Of a stretch of 64,000 nucleotides of DNA, positions 1 to 9,718 are shown piece after piece. The DNA is from Diphasiastrum complanatum (lineage: Eukaryota > Streptophyta > Lycopodiopsida > Lycopodiales > Lycopodiaceae). The stretch is from contig CM055108.1 of assembly GCA_029204225.1 (NCBI GenBank), positions 14,075,955 through 14,139,954 on the forward strand. The letters are read 5' to 3'. A program made the position numbers and the translations under genes. Numbering within the stretch: position 1 is the first letter of the stretch; every line of letters starts with the position of its first letter. A model generated the notes under the pieces. It was given only the letters and a program-made list of their open reading frames with translations. It had not been told where the DNA came from and made no database searches.

Positions 1-203
1 AGTATACCACCAACAATTCTCCACAGTCAAATGGAGTGGATGAACATGAAAATCGTACACTTGTCAAATGTGCAAAAAACATGATTTTACATGTAGGTTT
101 GTTGAAGACTTTTTGGGAAGAAGCAGTCTCAACAGCTGCATATCTTCACCAAAGCCTTAGTTGACAAAATATCCAAAGAGGTGTGGACAGGTTCAAAACC
201 TTT
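1..203 (+). pseudogene. Ty1/copia integrase fragment, left half of split element M
   Basis: Frame 1 reads SPQSNGVDEHENRTLVKCA, the copia form of the integrase stretch just after the catalytic core (usually PQQNGVAERKNRT), then LLKTFWEEAVSTAAYLHQ. Stops appear near 163. The fragment enters from the left window edge and is cut at 203 by element A. The same reading resumes at 4732 with TFGCITFAQ, so the two halves were one gene before insertion. Integrase joins element DNA to chromosomal DNA; this copy is dead. Confidence 0.85.
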
Positions 204-208
204 GGTAA
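204..208. repeat. Left target-site duplication of element A (GGTAA)
   Basis: GGTAA directly precedes the left LTR and recurs exactly at 4727-4731 after the right LTR. A 5-bp duplication is the usual copia integrase footprint. Confidence 0.93.
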
Positions 209-908
209 TGTGAAAGTACTGTATTTAGGACCATAAATGGATCTACAAAAGATCCACAAGAGTGATTGGATGCTTGCTTAACAATCTATCAAAAAACTAG
301 ACACAAAAAAGTTGATCTAGATTGGCAATTCGACAAACAACAAGCATTAACAATCAAAAGCATTGATAAACATTGAAATCCGAGCCCACACGTGTGTACT
401 ACAGGCAGTAGAACGGCCTTCAACCTGAGAAACAAGTAGAAATTGATTTGGTTTCATTTGGATCACAAAAACTTAATGTACATATTGAACTAGCTTGAGA
501 TTGCCAATGAGCTCCAAAAATTTTCTTTTTTCTCACTATGGAGAGAGGGAATACGTAGAAAATTCGACTTCCTTCTTGAAGTTAGGTGGATTTCCAGCAT
601 GTAATAAGGAAGTTGACTCACTATCCTTGACCTAAAATGAAACCCTAGCCTAGATCCTAGAGTTATGCTTGGTAGGTAGCTAGTTGGTCAAATTTTCACC
701 TTAAACTTAGGTGTAGGTCCTATAAAGTAGGGATGACCACCAAATAGACATGACCAACTCTCTTGACTTGATCTAAACTATATTAGGAGTGGCTTGCCAC
801 GTGGCATCTTGGCCTTACATGTGTGGAACCCAATTATACACAATATTTACAATGTTCTACATGGTCTTTGATCAAGCTAGATTTGCCAATTTTTGGCAAT
901 TCTTCACA
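209..908 (-). repeat. 3' LTR of element A
   Basis: This 700-bp repeat starts TGTGAAAGTACTG on the plus strand and ends TTCTTCACA. It is nearly identical to 4026-4726. The element reads right to left, so this is the 3' LTR; the polypurine tract abuts its right end. Confidence 0.94.
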
Positions 909-920
909 CTCCTCCTCAAA
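909..920 (-). other. Polypurine tract of element A
   Basis: Minus-strand TTTGAGGAGGAG lies immediately upstream of the 3' LTR, where plus-strand DNA synthesis is primed. Element B has a matching tract before 9232. Confidence 0.8.
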
Positions 921-1119
921 TTTAGCTTGATCTATTTACAACTCTCTTGATAGATGAATGAGAGCTTTTAGAAGTGTCTAAAAAATCCAGCTACAAACAA
1001 GGAACTTTTGAGACTCCAATAGAGAATGATGTCCATGAAGGATCTTTCACCACCTCTTAGAGGATCCCTTACAAGATGTTCCATACATGTGTCTATATAC
1101 ATGTAGCACACTTCAAAAA

Positions 1120-3261
1120 CTACACATCATGCCAAGACATGGATTCCAAGGCATTTTGTGCACTTGAAGGTACATCAATTAAAATTTTAAGTGCATAAAT
1201 AATGTTGCCAAAGACAACTTGCCTTGCTTGATCCATATGATTGAGCCTTGATGGCTCCATCTTGATACTCAAGGTTCTTCTTGGAGTCCTTGGGTCTTGA
1301 GCTTGCTCCTCCACTTGACTTGAATCCAAACCATCAATGAATTGAATAAGGTGTTGATCCAAAGGTGCTTCTTCAAGTTTACAAATCTTCCACTTTTGAA
1401 AGATCACATTTCCACCATTGACAACTTCTTTGATGGAAAACAAGTAGATTTTACAATCTCTACTTGAAGAGCAAAACACTACCATTATTCCTATCATTGA
1501 AATATGATAATCTTTGGTCCTTACATTGGAATGATCATGCACAAAGCATGTGGACACAAAGATTTCCAAAGAAAATGATGTTTCATCTTTTATGACTCTA
1601 TTCAAACTATTACAAAAATAGCTATCCAATGAAATTGCTTTATCAACAACAAATGTAGATTTCAAAGCATCCCATTTCATTGTCTTGTCATACAAAGTAA
1701 TAAACACCATGAATCTTAAAGGTAAGAAACAAGTCACCTCATGTCTACTAATACTTTCCAAAAAGTATTCAAAGATAGTAGACTCTCCAATGCTCACCAC
1801 CCTTGCAAGATGCACACTTGAATGGACAATTTGCATGCAATTTGATGACTCGGCCATTGTCATTGAGGACTCCCTTGGAACTCTCATGCTTTGAGGCTGA
1901 TCCTCAAGATCTTCCTCCTTTTGATGCTCCTCCTCAATGCAAGCAAGATCACACTTTGCCAAGATCTCCTCTTGAGTGATCTCCTCCTTTGCCAAGCTCA
2001 TTCTTTCAAAAGCAACACTAGCTTCCAACTTAAACAATCTTCCATGTTTAAATCCCTTTGCAATGCAAATATCATTCTTCAAGATGAAGCAAACACCATG
2101 CTTAAAGTGGACATCCAAACCACTTTCTAAGAGTAGACCAACACTAAGCATATTCTTGGTGATTGATGGTACATAAAGGACATTTTCTAGATCCATGCAT
2201 TTTGAGGATTCTAGACACAAAGAGATGGTGCCAACACCATCTATCCTACACTCTTCCTCATCTGTAGTAAAGACAAACTTTTTAGCATCATTGAATGAGT
2301 GTAAGGTTGAGAAAAAGTCCTTTTCACAAGACATGTGGGAGCTAGCCCCACTATCGATCCACCAATTGTCTCTTGAATTGCTATTGCTTGTTGGTGAGGA
2401 TGTAGATGCCATCAAGAATACATCTACTTCATCGTCCTCCTCCTCCTCCTTTGCAAGGTTTCCTTGTTTGTCCTCCTCCACTTGTGCTCTTAGCCTCTTG
2501 TAGCATTCAGATTCATAATGCCCCTTCTTTCCACAAAAGAAGCATTTTTGCTTTGACTTGTCCTTTGAGCTTGATGCATCATCCTCTTCTTTGGCCTCCT
2601 TTGGATGCTTCTTCTTTCCATTGGTCTTCTTTTTGCCCTTGAATGAGAAATTGGCTTTCTCATCACCATCCTGCAAAGACAAGGAACTCATCCTAGATTT
2701 TGCATGGAGCATCCTACACTCTTCAGCCACTAATACAGTTGGCAAAGTGTCTTGGATGGCAAAACTTTGGACCAAATTTGCAAAGTCATCTCCTAGACCA
2801 TTAAGAACAATTTGTACAAGCTCTCCATCATGAATCTTCTCTCCAATGGAAGCCAACTCCCTATTTAGAGACTTGATTCTGAGTACATAATCTTGTGCAC
2901 TCTCCTCACTTCTCTTCATGCTTTGCAAAATATGATTTCTAAGCATGAGTACTCTTGAAGTGTTACTAGATTCATGGATTGATTTTAAAGACTCCCAAGC
3001 CTCTTTAGCCCTAGTACATGCTGATACTTTTCTCAACAAATCATTGCTCACATCCATCTTCACACAATGAAGTAAAAGCCTAGATCTCTTCTTGTATCTA
3101 GCTAACTCTTGTGCACCTAGAGGTTCATCTTCATCTTCAATCAAGAACTCATGAAGGTCTTGGATCACCAAGAGTGACTCCATCCTAACCTTCCAAATAG
3201 CATAATTTGTAGAATTCAATCTCTCACTAGCCTCTAGAAGGTATGCTCCAGCAGATCCCAT
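1120..3261 (-). CDS. Gag-protease polyprotein of element A with an extra C-terminal segment
   Basis: One uninterrupted 713-residue ORF. Residues 1-190 are a copia gag (NYAIWKVRMESLL near 19; EAWESLKSIHE near 87). A CCHC knuckle CFFCGKKGHYESEC lies at 240-253. The aspartic protease active site DSGASSHM is at 303-310, and the usual pre-integrase segment runs to about 415. Normal elements continue into integrase and RT; this one does not. Residues 430-472 look like the charged linker that precedes copia RT. Residues 475-640 match no retroviral domain I know. A second linker-like stretch (RTPRRTLSIKMEPSRL) follows at 658-673. The unknown segment is thus bracketed by two linker-like sequences, as if acquired by recombination within the linker. 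The ATG at 3261 fits the usual gag start. The ORF being open suggests recent selection or youth. Confidence 0.88.
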   Translation of the reverse strand: MGSAGAYLLEASERLNSTNYAIWKVRMESLLVIQDLHEFLIEDEDEPLGAQELARYKKRSRLLLHCVKMDVSNDLLRKVSACTRAKEAWESLKSIHESSNTSRVLMLRNHILQSMKRSEESAQDYVLRIKSLNRELASIGEKIHDGELVQIVLNGLGDDFANLVQSFAIQDTLPTVLVAEECRMLHAKSRMSSLSLQDGDEKANFSFKGKKKTNGKKKHPKEAKEEDDASSSKDKSKQKCFFCGKKGHYESECYKRLRAQVEEDKQGNLAKEEEEDDEVDVFLMASTSSPTSNSNSRDNWWIDSGASSHMSCEKDFFSTLHSFNDAKKFVFTTDEEECRIDGVGTISLCLESSKCMDLENVLYVPSITKNMLSVGLLLESGLDVHFKHGVCFILKNDICIAKGFKHGRLFKLEASVAFERMSLAKEEITQEEILAKCDLACIEEEHQKEEDLEDQPQSMRVPRESSMTMAESSNCMQIVHSSVHLARVVSIGESTIFEYFLESISRHEVTCFLPLRFMVFITLYDKTMKWDALKSTFVVDKAISLDSYFCNSLNRVIKDETSFSLEIFVSTCFVHDHSNVRTKDYHISMIGIMVVFCSSSRDCKIYLFSIKEVVNGGNVIFQKWKICKLEEAPLDQHLIQFIDGLDSSQVEEQAQDPRTPRRTLSIKMEPSRLNHMDQARQVVFGNIIYALKILIDVPSSAQNALESMSWHDV

Positions 3262-3307
3262 CTTACTAGTGACTTCTACGAATGAGAAATAGATTTGATT
3301 GACTTGA

Positions 3308-3634
3308 AACTCACAAAGGTCTCACACTTGTAGTGTTTCACTCAAATTTGATTTCTAATCCAACAAATGGACTTATAATCAAAGTTCTATCACTCCCTCA
3401 CAAAGCTGGAATGAAGATAAGATGAAGTGAAAACTATTTTCAAACAAATCTTGCCAAGAAATGGATTTGATTGTCTCTAGAAACTCACTAAGGTCTCTCC
3501 CTTGTAGTTTTTCACTCAAATTAGATTTCTAATCCAACAAATGGACTTATAATCTCAATTCTAGCACTCCCTCACAAAGTTGGAATGAAGATAAGATGAT
3601 GTGAAATCTACTTACAATCAAATCTTGCCAATTT
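3308..3634 (-). repeat. Tandem duplication of about 173 bp in the element A leader
   Basis: AACTCAC(A/T)AAGGTCTC and the following roughly 150 bases occur at 3308 and again from 3481 (173 bp apart) with scattered differences. They lie between the primer site and gag. Related sequence, inverted, is in the leader of element B (about 7250-7440). It lengthens the untranslated RNA leader, where packaging and dimerisation signals usually lie. The rest of 3262-4012 is leader with no ORF. Confidence 0.85.
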
Positions 3635-4012
3635 TGGCTATTTTTGGACCAAAAAATGACTTAATCTCTTTCACACTTTTTGATTTACTTTCAAGACCTG
3701 TAAAACAAGTTTAGAGGACCTGATTTCAGCCTAGATTAATTAGATCTCATGACCCTAAGTCAAGTCTAAACAATGGCACTCAATCTTGGTAGCTTATCCT
3801 AAGATTTCCACCAAAAATTACACCAAAAGCTCACAAATTGAATTTATTTGGATCAAATGAATACCATGCATTAAATGCAGGTTCAGAGGTTCCCACACAT
3901 GTGGACAGTACTGATTTGGACCCCTACCAAGTTTGGGATCAAATCTCCTCATAGCACCAAAACTTGCTAAAAATGGATTTGCATTAGATCAATGGATTAT
4001 GCTCTTGTACTT

Positions 4013-4025
4013 GGCTCTGATACCA
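4013..4025 (-). other. Primer-binding site (initiator Met tRNA) of element A
   Basis: The minus strand reads TGGTATCAGAGCC directly after the 5' LTR end CTTTCACA. This is the standard plant copia site complementary to the 3' end of initiator Met-tRNA. Confidence 0.93.
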
Positions 4026-4726
4026 TGTGAAAGTACTGTACTTTAGGACCATAAATGGATCTACAAAAGATCCACAAGAGTGATTGGATGCTTGCTTAAC
4101 AATCTATCAAAAAACTAGACACAAAAAAGTTGATCTAGATTGGCAATTTGACAAACAACAAGCATTAACAATCAAAAGCATTGATAAACATTGAAATCCG
4201 AGCCCACACGTGTGTACTACAGGCTGTAGTACGGCCTTCAACCTGAGAAACAAGTAGAAATTGATTTGGTTTCATTTGGATCACAAAAACTCAATGTACA
4301 TAGTGAACTAGCTTGAGATTGCCAATGAGCTCCAAATATTTTCTTTTTTCTCACTATGGAGAGAGGGAATACATAGCAAATTCGACTTCCTTCTTGAAGT
4401 TAGGTGGATTTCCAGCATGTAATAAGGAAGTTGACTCACTCTCCTTGACCTAAAATGAAACCCTAGCCTAGATCCTAGAGTTATGCTTGGTAGGTAGCTA
4501 GTTGGTCAAATTTTCACCTTAAACTTAGGTGTAGGTCCTATAAAGTAGGGATGACCACCAAATAGACATGACCAACTCTCTTGACTTGATCTAACCTATA
4601 TTAGGAGTGGTTTGCCACGTGTCATCTTGGCCTTACATGTGTGGAACCCAATTATACACAATATTTACAATGTTCTACATGGTCTTTGATCAAGCTAGAT
4701 TTGCCAATTTTTGACAATTCTTCACA
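4026..4726 (-). repeat. 5' LTR of element A
   Basis: This 701-bp copy of 209-908 is abutted by the primer site on its left and the GGTAA duplication on its right. It should hold the element's promoter in the minus-strand direction. Confidence 0.94.
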
Positions 4727-4731
4727 GGTAA
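4727..4731. repeat. Right target-site duplication of element A (GGTAA)
   Basis: An exact match to 204-208. Confidence 0.93.
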
Positions 4732-5610
4732 GGCATCTTCAAACTTTCGGTTGTATCACTTTTGCTCAAATTCTAGTAGAACTTAGAAATAGGCTAGATT
4801 CTACTAGTTGTAAGTCTATCTTTGTTGGATACTCTTGAAATCATAAAGCATATATAATTTACAATCTAGTGACTAAGAATATTATAGCTAGTAGAGATGT
4901 TATTTTTCTTGAAGATCAATTTGTCGATCTCAAGGAAAAGGAGAAAATTACAGATGTTGCATCAATACCCACTAATATCACATCAAGTTCAAATATCTAC
5001 TCTACTTTAATCAATGATTCAGAAGCAAACAACTAGACACAGCCGCCACAATAGCAAAAGCCAGATATGCCAAGTTCTTCTAAGATCTACTCAACATAGA
5101 TTTCCTCTTGACATATTTATCGACAATGCCATAGCCACTTGTTATTTTGTCTAGGAGCCAATCGATTATTTTGAGGTAATTTCTAGCCCAAATGTAGATC
5201 AATGGGAATCAATGATGAACAAAGAGTATCAATCTCTCATTAAGAACCAGACGTGGATAGTTACAAACCTTCTAGTTGGAAAAAATATCATTTTTTTAAA
5301 TGAGGTTATCAAGTCAAGTACAAAGATGATGGATCATTTGATCAATGAAGACAAGACTAGTTGCCAAAGGATTTGCTCAAATCTCGAATGTTGGTTATTC
5401 GAAAACTTTCAGTCCCGTGGTCAAACATTCGTCGATCATATGATCATAGATTGATGTACATCAGTCAAGAAAGATACATTCATGACTTGCTATTCAAGCA
5501 TTATATGCCATGATTTGTACTAGAACAGATTTTACTTATTCAATTAGTACACCAATTAGCCAATAATATGTCGAATCTAGGTTTTATTACACCAGTTAGT
5601 ACACCAATTA
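4732..5610 (+). pseudogene. Ty1/copia integrase tail and RT remnant, right half of element M
   Basis: Resumes the gene broken at 203. The integrase C-terminal signature (TFGCITFAQ ... SIFVGYS) runs to about 4838, then a linker with stops. A decayed RT start follows: QWESMMNKEYQSLIKNQTW from about 5200, then VIKSSTKMMDH and SQERYIHDLLF near 5465. The YVDD core is deleted or unreadable. Many stops and frameshifts make this older than element A. Past 5610 the homology fades. Confidence 0.8.
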
Positions 5611-5611
5611 A

Positions 5612-5800
5612 CCAGGCAAAAAACTCAACACTGTCGTCTTTCCACCTTCCGGCCATCTTGAGCAACTAAGTGTTTTGCGACACTTGTGCTTACTCAGAAA
5701 TTTCCACAGGCGAAAGACTCGACACTGTCACTAAAAAACCCGACATTGACGCCTTTTCACCTTTGGGCCATCCTTACCAACTAAGTGTTTTGCGACACTC
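5612..5800 (+). repeat. Diverged tandem repeat, about 94-bp unit
   Basis: The block running from (A)GGC(A/G)AA(A)(A/G)ACTC(A/G)ACACTGTC to AACTAAGTGTTTTGCGACAC occurs at 5612 and again near 5706. A second short repeat built on GGCAAAAAATGCGAC and TTTATGAC follows at 5840-5955. This non-coding stretch fills the gap between elements M and B. Confidence 0.7.
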
Positions 5801-6040
5801 GACAGTTGCACAATCTGCATGGATACAAATAAATTTAAACAGGCAACAAATATGACATTGCATTTTTACACGCAATTTATGACAAGCAAAAAATGCAGCA
5901 ATATGACAGTCTGCAATTTTACTCGCATTTTATGACAGGCAAAAAATGCGACAAAGTGTCCAGAGCCAAAGATATCAAAACCTATATGATTCTTTCAGCG
6001 GTTTCATTTCAAAGCTATTTCTAGAGTCTGATAAGCTTCT

Positions 6041-6152
6041 ACAGAAACAAGACTCTACTAGCTGATGTGAAAAATAGCCTATTTTGACAAGACTCTACAG
6101 AAACAAGACTCTACTAGCCGATGTGAAACATAGCCTATTTTGACAAATCTAG
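6041..6152 (+). repeat. 56-bp tandem duplication spanning the left edge of element B
   Basis: The unit starting ACAGAAACAAGACTCTACTA occurs at 6041 and 6097. Each unit holds flanking DNA plus the first bases of the LTR (TGTGAAA(A/C)ATAGCC), so the element boundary itself was duplicated after insertion. Confidence 0.85.
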
Positions 6153-6794
6153 CCATGTAGAACTTTGTAAATATTGTGTATAATTGGGTTCCACACATGG
6201 AAGGCCAAGAAGCCACGTGGAAACCCACTCCTAATGTAAGTTAGGTCAAGCCAAGAGAGTTGGTCATGTCTATTTGGTGGTCATCCCTACTTTATAGGAC
6301 CTACACCTAAGTTTAAGGTAAAAATTTGACCAACTAGCTACCTAGGATCTAGGCGAGGGTTTCATTTTAGTGCAAAAAGAGTGAGTTAACTTCCTTATTA
6401 CATTCTAGAAATCCACCTAACTTCAAGAAGTAAGTCGAATTTGCTATGTATTCCAAGCTCCCATAGTGAGAAGATAGAATATTTTTGGAGCTCATTGGCA
6501 ATCTCAAGCTAGTCCACTATGTACATTGAGTTTTTGTGATCCATATGCAACCAAATCAATTTCTACTTGTTTCTCAGCTTGAAGGCCATACTACAGCTTT
6601 TAGTACACACTTGTGGGCTCGGATTTCAACGTTGATCAATGCTTTTGATTGTTATTGCTTGTTGTTTGTCTAATTGCCAATCTAGATCAACTTTTTTGTG
6701 TCTAGTTTTTTGATAGATTGTTAAGCAAGCATCCAATCACTCTTGTGGATCTTTTGTAGATCCATTTATGGTCCTAAAGTACAGTACTTTAACA
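6122..6794 (+). repeat. 5' LTR of element B
   Basis: This is the reverse-orientation homologue of the element A LTRs. It starts TGTGAAACATAGCC and ends CAGTACTTTAACA. It contains the shared blocks ATTGTGTATAATTGGGTTCC and GTGGTCATCCCTACTTTATA. Confidence 0.9.
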
Positions 6795-6807
6795 TGGTAT
6801 CAGAGCC
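6795..6807 (+). other. Primer-binding site of element B
   Basis: TGGTATCAGAGCC directly follows the 5' LTR. It is perfect for initiator Met-tRNA priming. Confidence 0.92.
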
Positions 6808-7451
6808 AAGTACAAGAGCATAAGCCATTGATCTAATGCAAATCCATTTTTAGCAAGTTTTGGTGCTAAAAAACTAGTATTGAGAGGGCAAGCTAGAATC
6901 TTGATTTTGGTGAGGATATTTGATCCCAAACTTGGTAGGGGTCCAAATCCATACTGTCCACATGTGTGGGCACCTCTGAACCTACATTTAATGTATGGTA
7001 TTCATTTGATCCAAAGAAATTCAATTTGTGAGCTTTTGATGTAATTTTGGTGGAAATCTTAGGATAAGCTACCAAGATTGAGTGCCATTGATTAGATTTG
7101 ACATAGGGTCATGAGATCTGATTAATCTAGGGTGAAATCAGTCCTCTAAACTTGTTTTACAGGTCTTTAAAGTACATCAAAAAGTGTGAGGGAGATTTAG
7201 TCATGTTATTGTCCAAATTAGCCAAAATTGGCAAGATTTGATTGTAAGTAGCTATCACATCATCTTATCTTCATTCCATTATGAGGGAGTGCTAGAACTG
7301 AGATTATAAGTCCATTTGTTGGATTAGAAATCTACTTTGAGTGAAACACTACAAGAGAGAGACCTTAGTGAGTTTCTAGAGACAATCAAATCCATTTCTT
7401 GGCAAGATTTGTTTGAAAGTAGTTTTCACTTCATCTTATCTTCATTCCAGC

Positions 7452-7923
7452 AAGAAGAGATCTAGGCTTGAACTTCATTGTGTGAAGATGAATGTGAGCA
7501 ATAATTTTTTGAGAGAAGTATTAGCATGTACTAGTGCTAAAGAGGCTTGGGAGTCTTTAAAATCAATCTATGATCCTAGTAACACTTCAAGAGTACTCAT
7601 GCTTAGAAATCAGACTTTGCAAAGCATGAGGAGTGAGGAGAGTGCACAGAATTATGTATTCAAAGTCAAGTCATCTTTGATGGCATCTACATCCACTCCA
7701 TCAAGCAAAAGCAACTCAAAGGACACTTGGTGGATTGATAGTGGGGCTAGCTCCCACATGACTTTCCAAAAGGACACATTCTCAACCTTACCTTCTTTCA
7801 ATGGTGCTAATAAATTTGTTTCTTTAGCAAATGATCAAGAATGTAAGATAGATGGTATTGGTACCATCTAATTAAGTCTAGGATCTAGCAAAAGGATGGA
7901 TCTAGACAATGTTCTTTTTGTCT
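7452..7923 (+). pseudogene. Gag-protease remnant of element B
   Basis: The frame open from 7413 to 7871 matches element A gag from KKRSRLxLHCVKM to the SEESAQ(N/D)YV region. It then jumps straight to LMASTSTPS...WWIDSGASSHM, the protease site. About 150 residues present in A, including the CCHC knuckle, are deleted in frame. A TAA stop at 7869 ends it where A continues IGTISL. The start of A's gag is also missing. Confidence 0.85.
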
Positions 7924-7939
7924 TAGTGTTGGAAAACTA

Positions 7940-8632
7940 ATGGATGATGGTTTAGATGTTCACTTCAAGCATGGAGTTTGTTCCATCCTGAAGAATGATA
8001 GTTGCACAACAAATGGTGTTAAACAAGGTAGTTTGTTTAAGTTGGATGCTAAAATTGCTATGGCGAAAGAGAAAATCATTCATTCAAATGTACACTCTTT
8101 TTCTCATGTACCAAGTAGTGATGATAAGATGCATGAAACATTCTCATATGTTTATACAAGAGATGCTTGGATCCATCTAGTATCTTGTGTGAATGAAAGT
8201 GAAATCAACAACCTTGGTGTCAATGATCTTGCAAGTATTGAGGAGGAGCAACAAAGTGATGGAGATCTTGAGGATCCACCTCAAAGATCAAGTGCTCCGA
8301 GAAGAAGCACAAAGGCAAGGGCCGAGCCTTCAAGGCTCACTTATCTTGGCAAAGGTAATCAAGGGCAAGATTCTCAACCATGCACTTTCAACACTTTTCT
8401 TACTTCAAAGCTTGATGAACCATTTTGCTATGAGATCTACATGAGGCAAACGGAGGTATGCTATGAGAACTACATGAGGCAACTTGAGGGCTTCATCAAG
8501 AAGGAAGTTGAAGATAAGATGTGTAATGACTCATTTGAGAACAAGTTTTTATGTCTTAGTGATCTAAAAATTGTTATGAACCAATTAAGAGTAAATTGGT
8601 TGTTTGATCAAATGAGTGCTCTCGGATTTTAG
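7940..8632 (+). pseudogene. Pre-integrase remnant, linker and unknown tail of element B
   Basis: An open 230-residue frame. It begins with the pre-integrase region (DDGLDVHFKHGVCSILKND, very close to A). It runs through the charged pre-RT linker (ASIEEEQQSDGDLEDPPQ ... PRRSTKARAEPSRLTYL) and then enters about 80 residues with no pol similarity. That tail includes an imperfect internal repeat (CYEIYMRQTEV / CYENYMRQLEG). No integrase intervenes, so a deletion or replacement occurred as in A. Confidence 0.7.
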
Positions 8633-9220
8633 AAGAGCAAGAATGAGTTAATCACTCATTATTTTGAAAAATGTGTTTTTTTTTTGGAGAGGCAAATTGT
8701 AAGCTTCTTATGAGAATAAGTGGAACATCCTTGAAGGACACTTATATCCATAAGCAAGTACGTAGCCTCATGAAGTTCAAGATCACTTGTAATTACAAGA
8801 TTAGAAAAATTATGCTTACTTTTGATGGTTTGTGGACTAGTCATTTTAGCATGATAAATCTTGGTAATAGTAGCAAGTACATGTTTTGTGATCTTGATCA
8901 ATGTGATTTTCACAAGACATGGAGACATCAAATTTCCTTCAAAGAGAGGCATAAAGATCAAGGAGGAGCAAGTTTCAAGTTCATGCATCTTCAATCAACA
9001 TGGAAGAAATCAAGTGCAAAGGTGCAAGGAAGAATCAAGACTCTTCAATTCATCTTGGAGGAGATCAAGATCAAAGAAGCTCTATCTTAGATATGGTGAT
9101 AGATCATGTCATCATCTTTAGAGACTCATTGGTCATCTTCTAAACCTGAATATGATTCATTTCTGATGTTAAGATCAGGTCGTAGAACTGTATATAGATA
9201 CATTATTGTTTCCAAGGCTA
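8633..9220 (+). other. Non-pol internal sequence of element B, origin unknown
   Basis: Short open frames only (139 and 86 codons). A stretch near 8870-8950 (ASTCFVILINVIF in one frame) loosely resembles the unknown segment of element A (VSTCFVHDHSNV). The two may therefore be diverged copies of the same acquired sequence. The stretch ends at the polypurine tract before the 3' LTR. Confidence 0.45.
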
Positions 9221-9231
9221 GATTTGAGGAG
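9219..9231 (+). other. Polypurine tract of element B
   Basis: TAGATTTGAGGAG lies directly before the 3' LTR and matches the tract of element A. Confidence 0.7.
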
Positions 9232-9659
9232 CGTGAAAAGTAGCCTATTTTGGCAAATCTAGCCATGTAGAAATTTGTAAATATTGTGTCTAATTGGGTT
9301 CCACACATGGAAGGCCAAGATGCCACGTGGAAACCCACTCCTAATGTAGGTTAGGTCAAGTCAAGAGAGTTAGTCATGTCTATTTGGTGGTCATCCCTAA
9401 GTTTAAGGTGAAATTTGACCAACTAGCTACCTGCCAAGCATAAATCTAGGATCTAGGCTAGGGTTTCATTTTAGGACAAGAAGAGTGAGTTAACTTTCTT
9501 ATTACATGCTGGAAATCCACCTAACTTCAAGAAGGAAGTCGAATTTTCTATGTATTACAAGCTCCCATAGTGAGAAGATAGAATATTTTTGGAGCTCATT
9601 GGCAATCTCAAGCTACTCCACTATGTACATTGAGTTTTTGTGATCCAAATGCAACCAAA
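9232..9659 (+). repeat. Truncated 3' LTR of element B
   Basis: It matches 6122 onward (AGCCATGTAGAA(A/C)TTTGTAAATATTG) and stops abruptly after GTGATCCAAATGCAACCAAA. The last 240 bp present in the 5' LTR are missing. Its first bases are CGTGAAAA instead of TGTGAAAA. A 60-bp junction stretch of unknown origin (9660-9718) follows. Confidence 0.85.
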
Positions 9660-9718
9660 ACTCTTTCAAGAGTCATTGCAATAAATTTGCAGGAAGACAC
9701 GTGGAGGAAGGAAGCCTC

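Larger units (their letters stand above)
209..4726 (-). mobile_element. Element A: complete non-autonomous Ty1/copia retrotransposon
   Basis: A 4.5 kb element on the minus strand. In its own orientation it has 5' LTR (4026-4726), primer site (4013-4025), a leader with an internal duplication, one 713-codon ORF (3261-1120), polypurine tract (about 909-920) and 3' LTR (209-908). It is bounded by TG...CA ends and GGTAA duplications. The LTRs differ at roughly 15 of 700 positions by eye, so the insertion is fairly recent compared with its neighbours. Gag and protease are present; integrase, reverse transcriptase and RNase H are absent. It resembles the gag-only non-autonomous class (TR-GAG) but also keeps protease. 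It sits inside an older copia gene. Confidence 0.93.
6122..9659 (+). mobile_element. Element B: degraded non-autonomous copia element related to A
   Basis: Orientation is opposite to A. It has a 5' LTR (6122-6794), primer site (6795-6807), leader, broken gag-protease (7452-7923), a downstream ORF without pol domains (7940-8632), non-pol sequence to about 9218, polypurine tract, and a 3' LTR truncated at about 9659. LTR and internal sequence match A, but with many more differences and a deletion that removes the zinc knuckle. Integrase and RT are absent, as in A. Confidence 0.85.

Noticed and set aside
1685-2833. Plus-strand ORFs inside element A
   Set aside because: Antisense shadows of the 713-codon minus-strand ORF.
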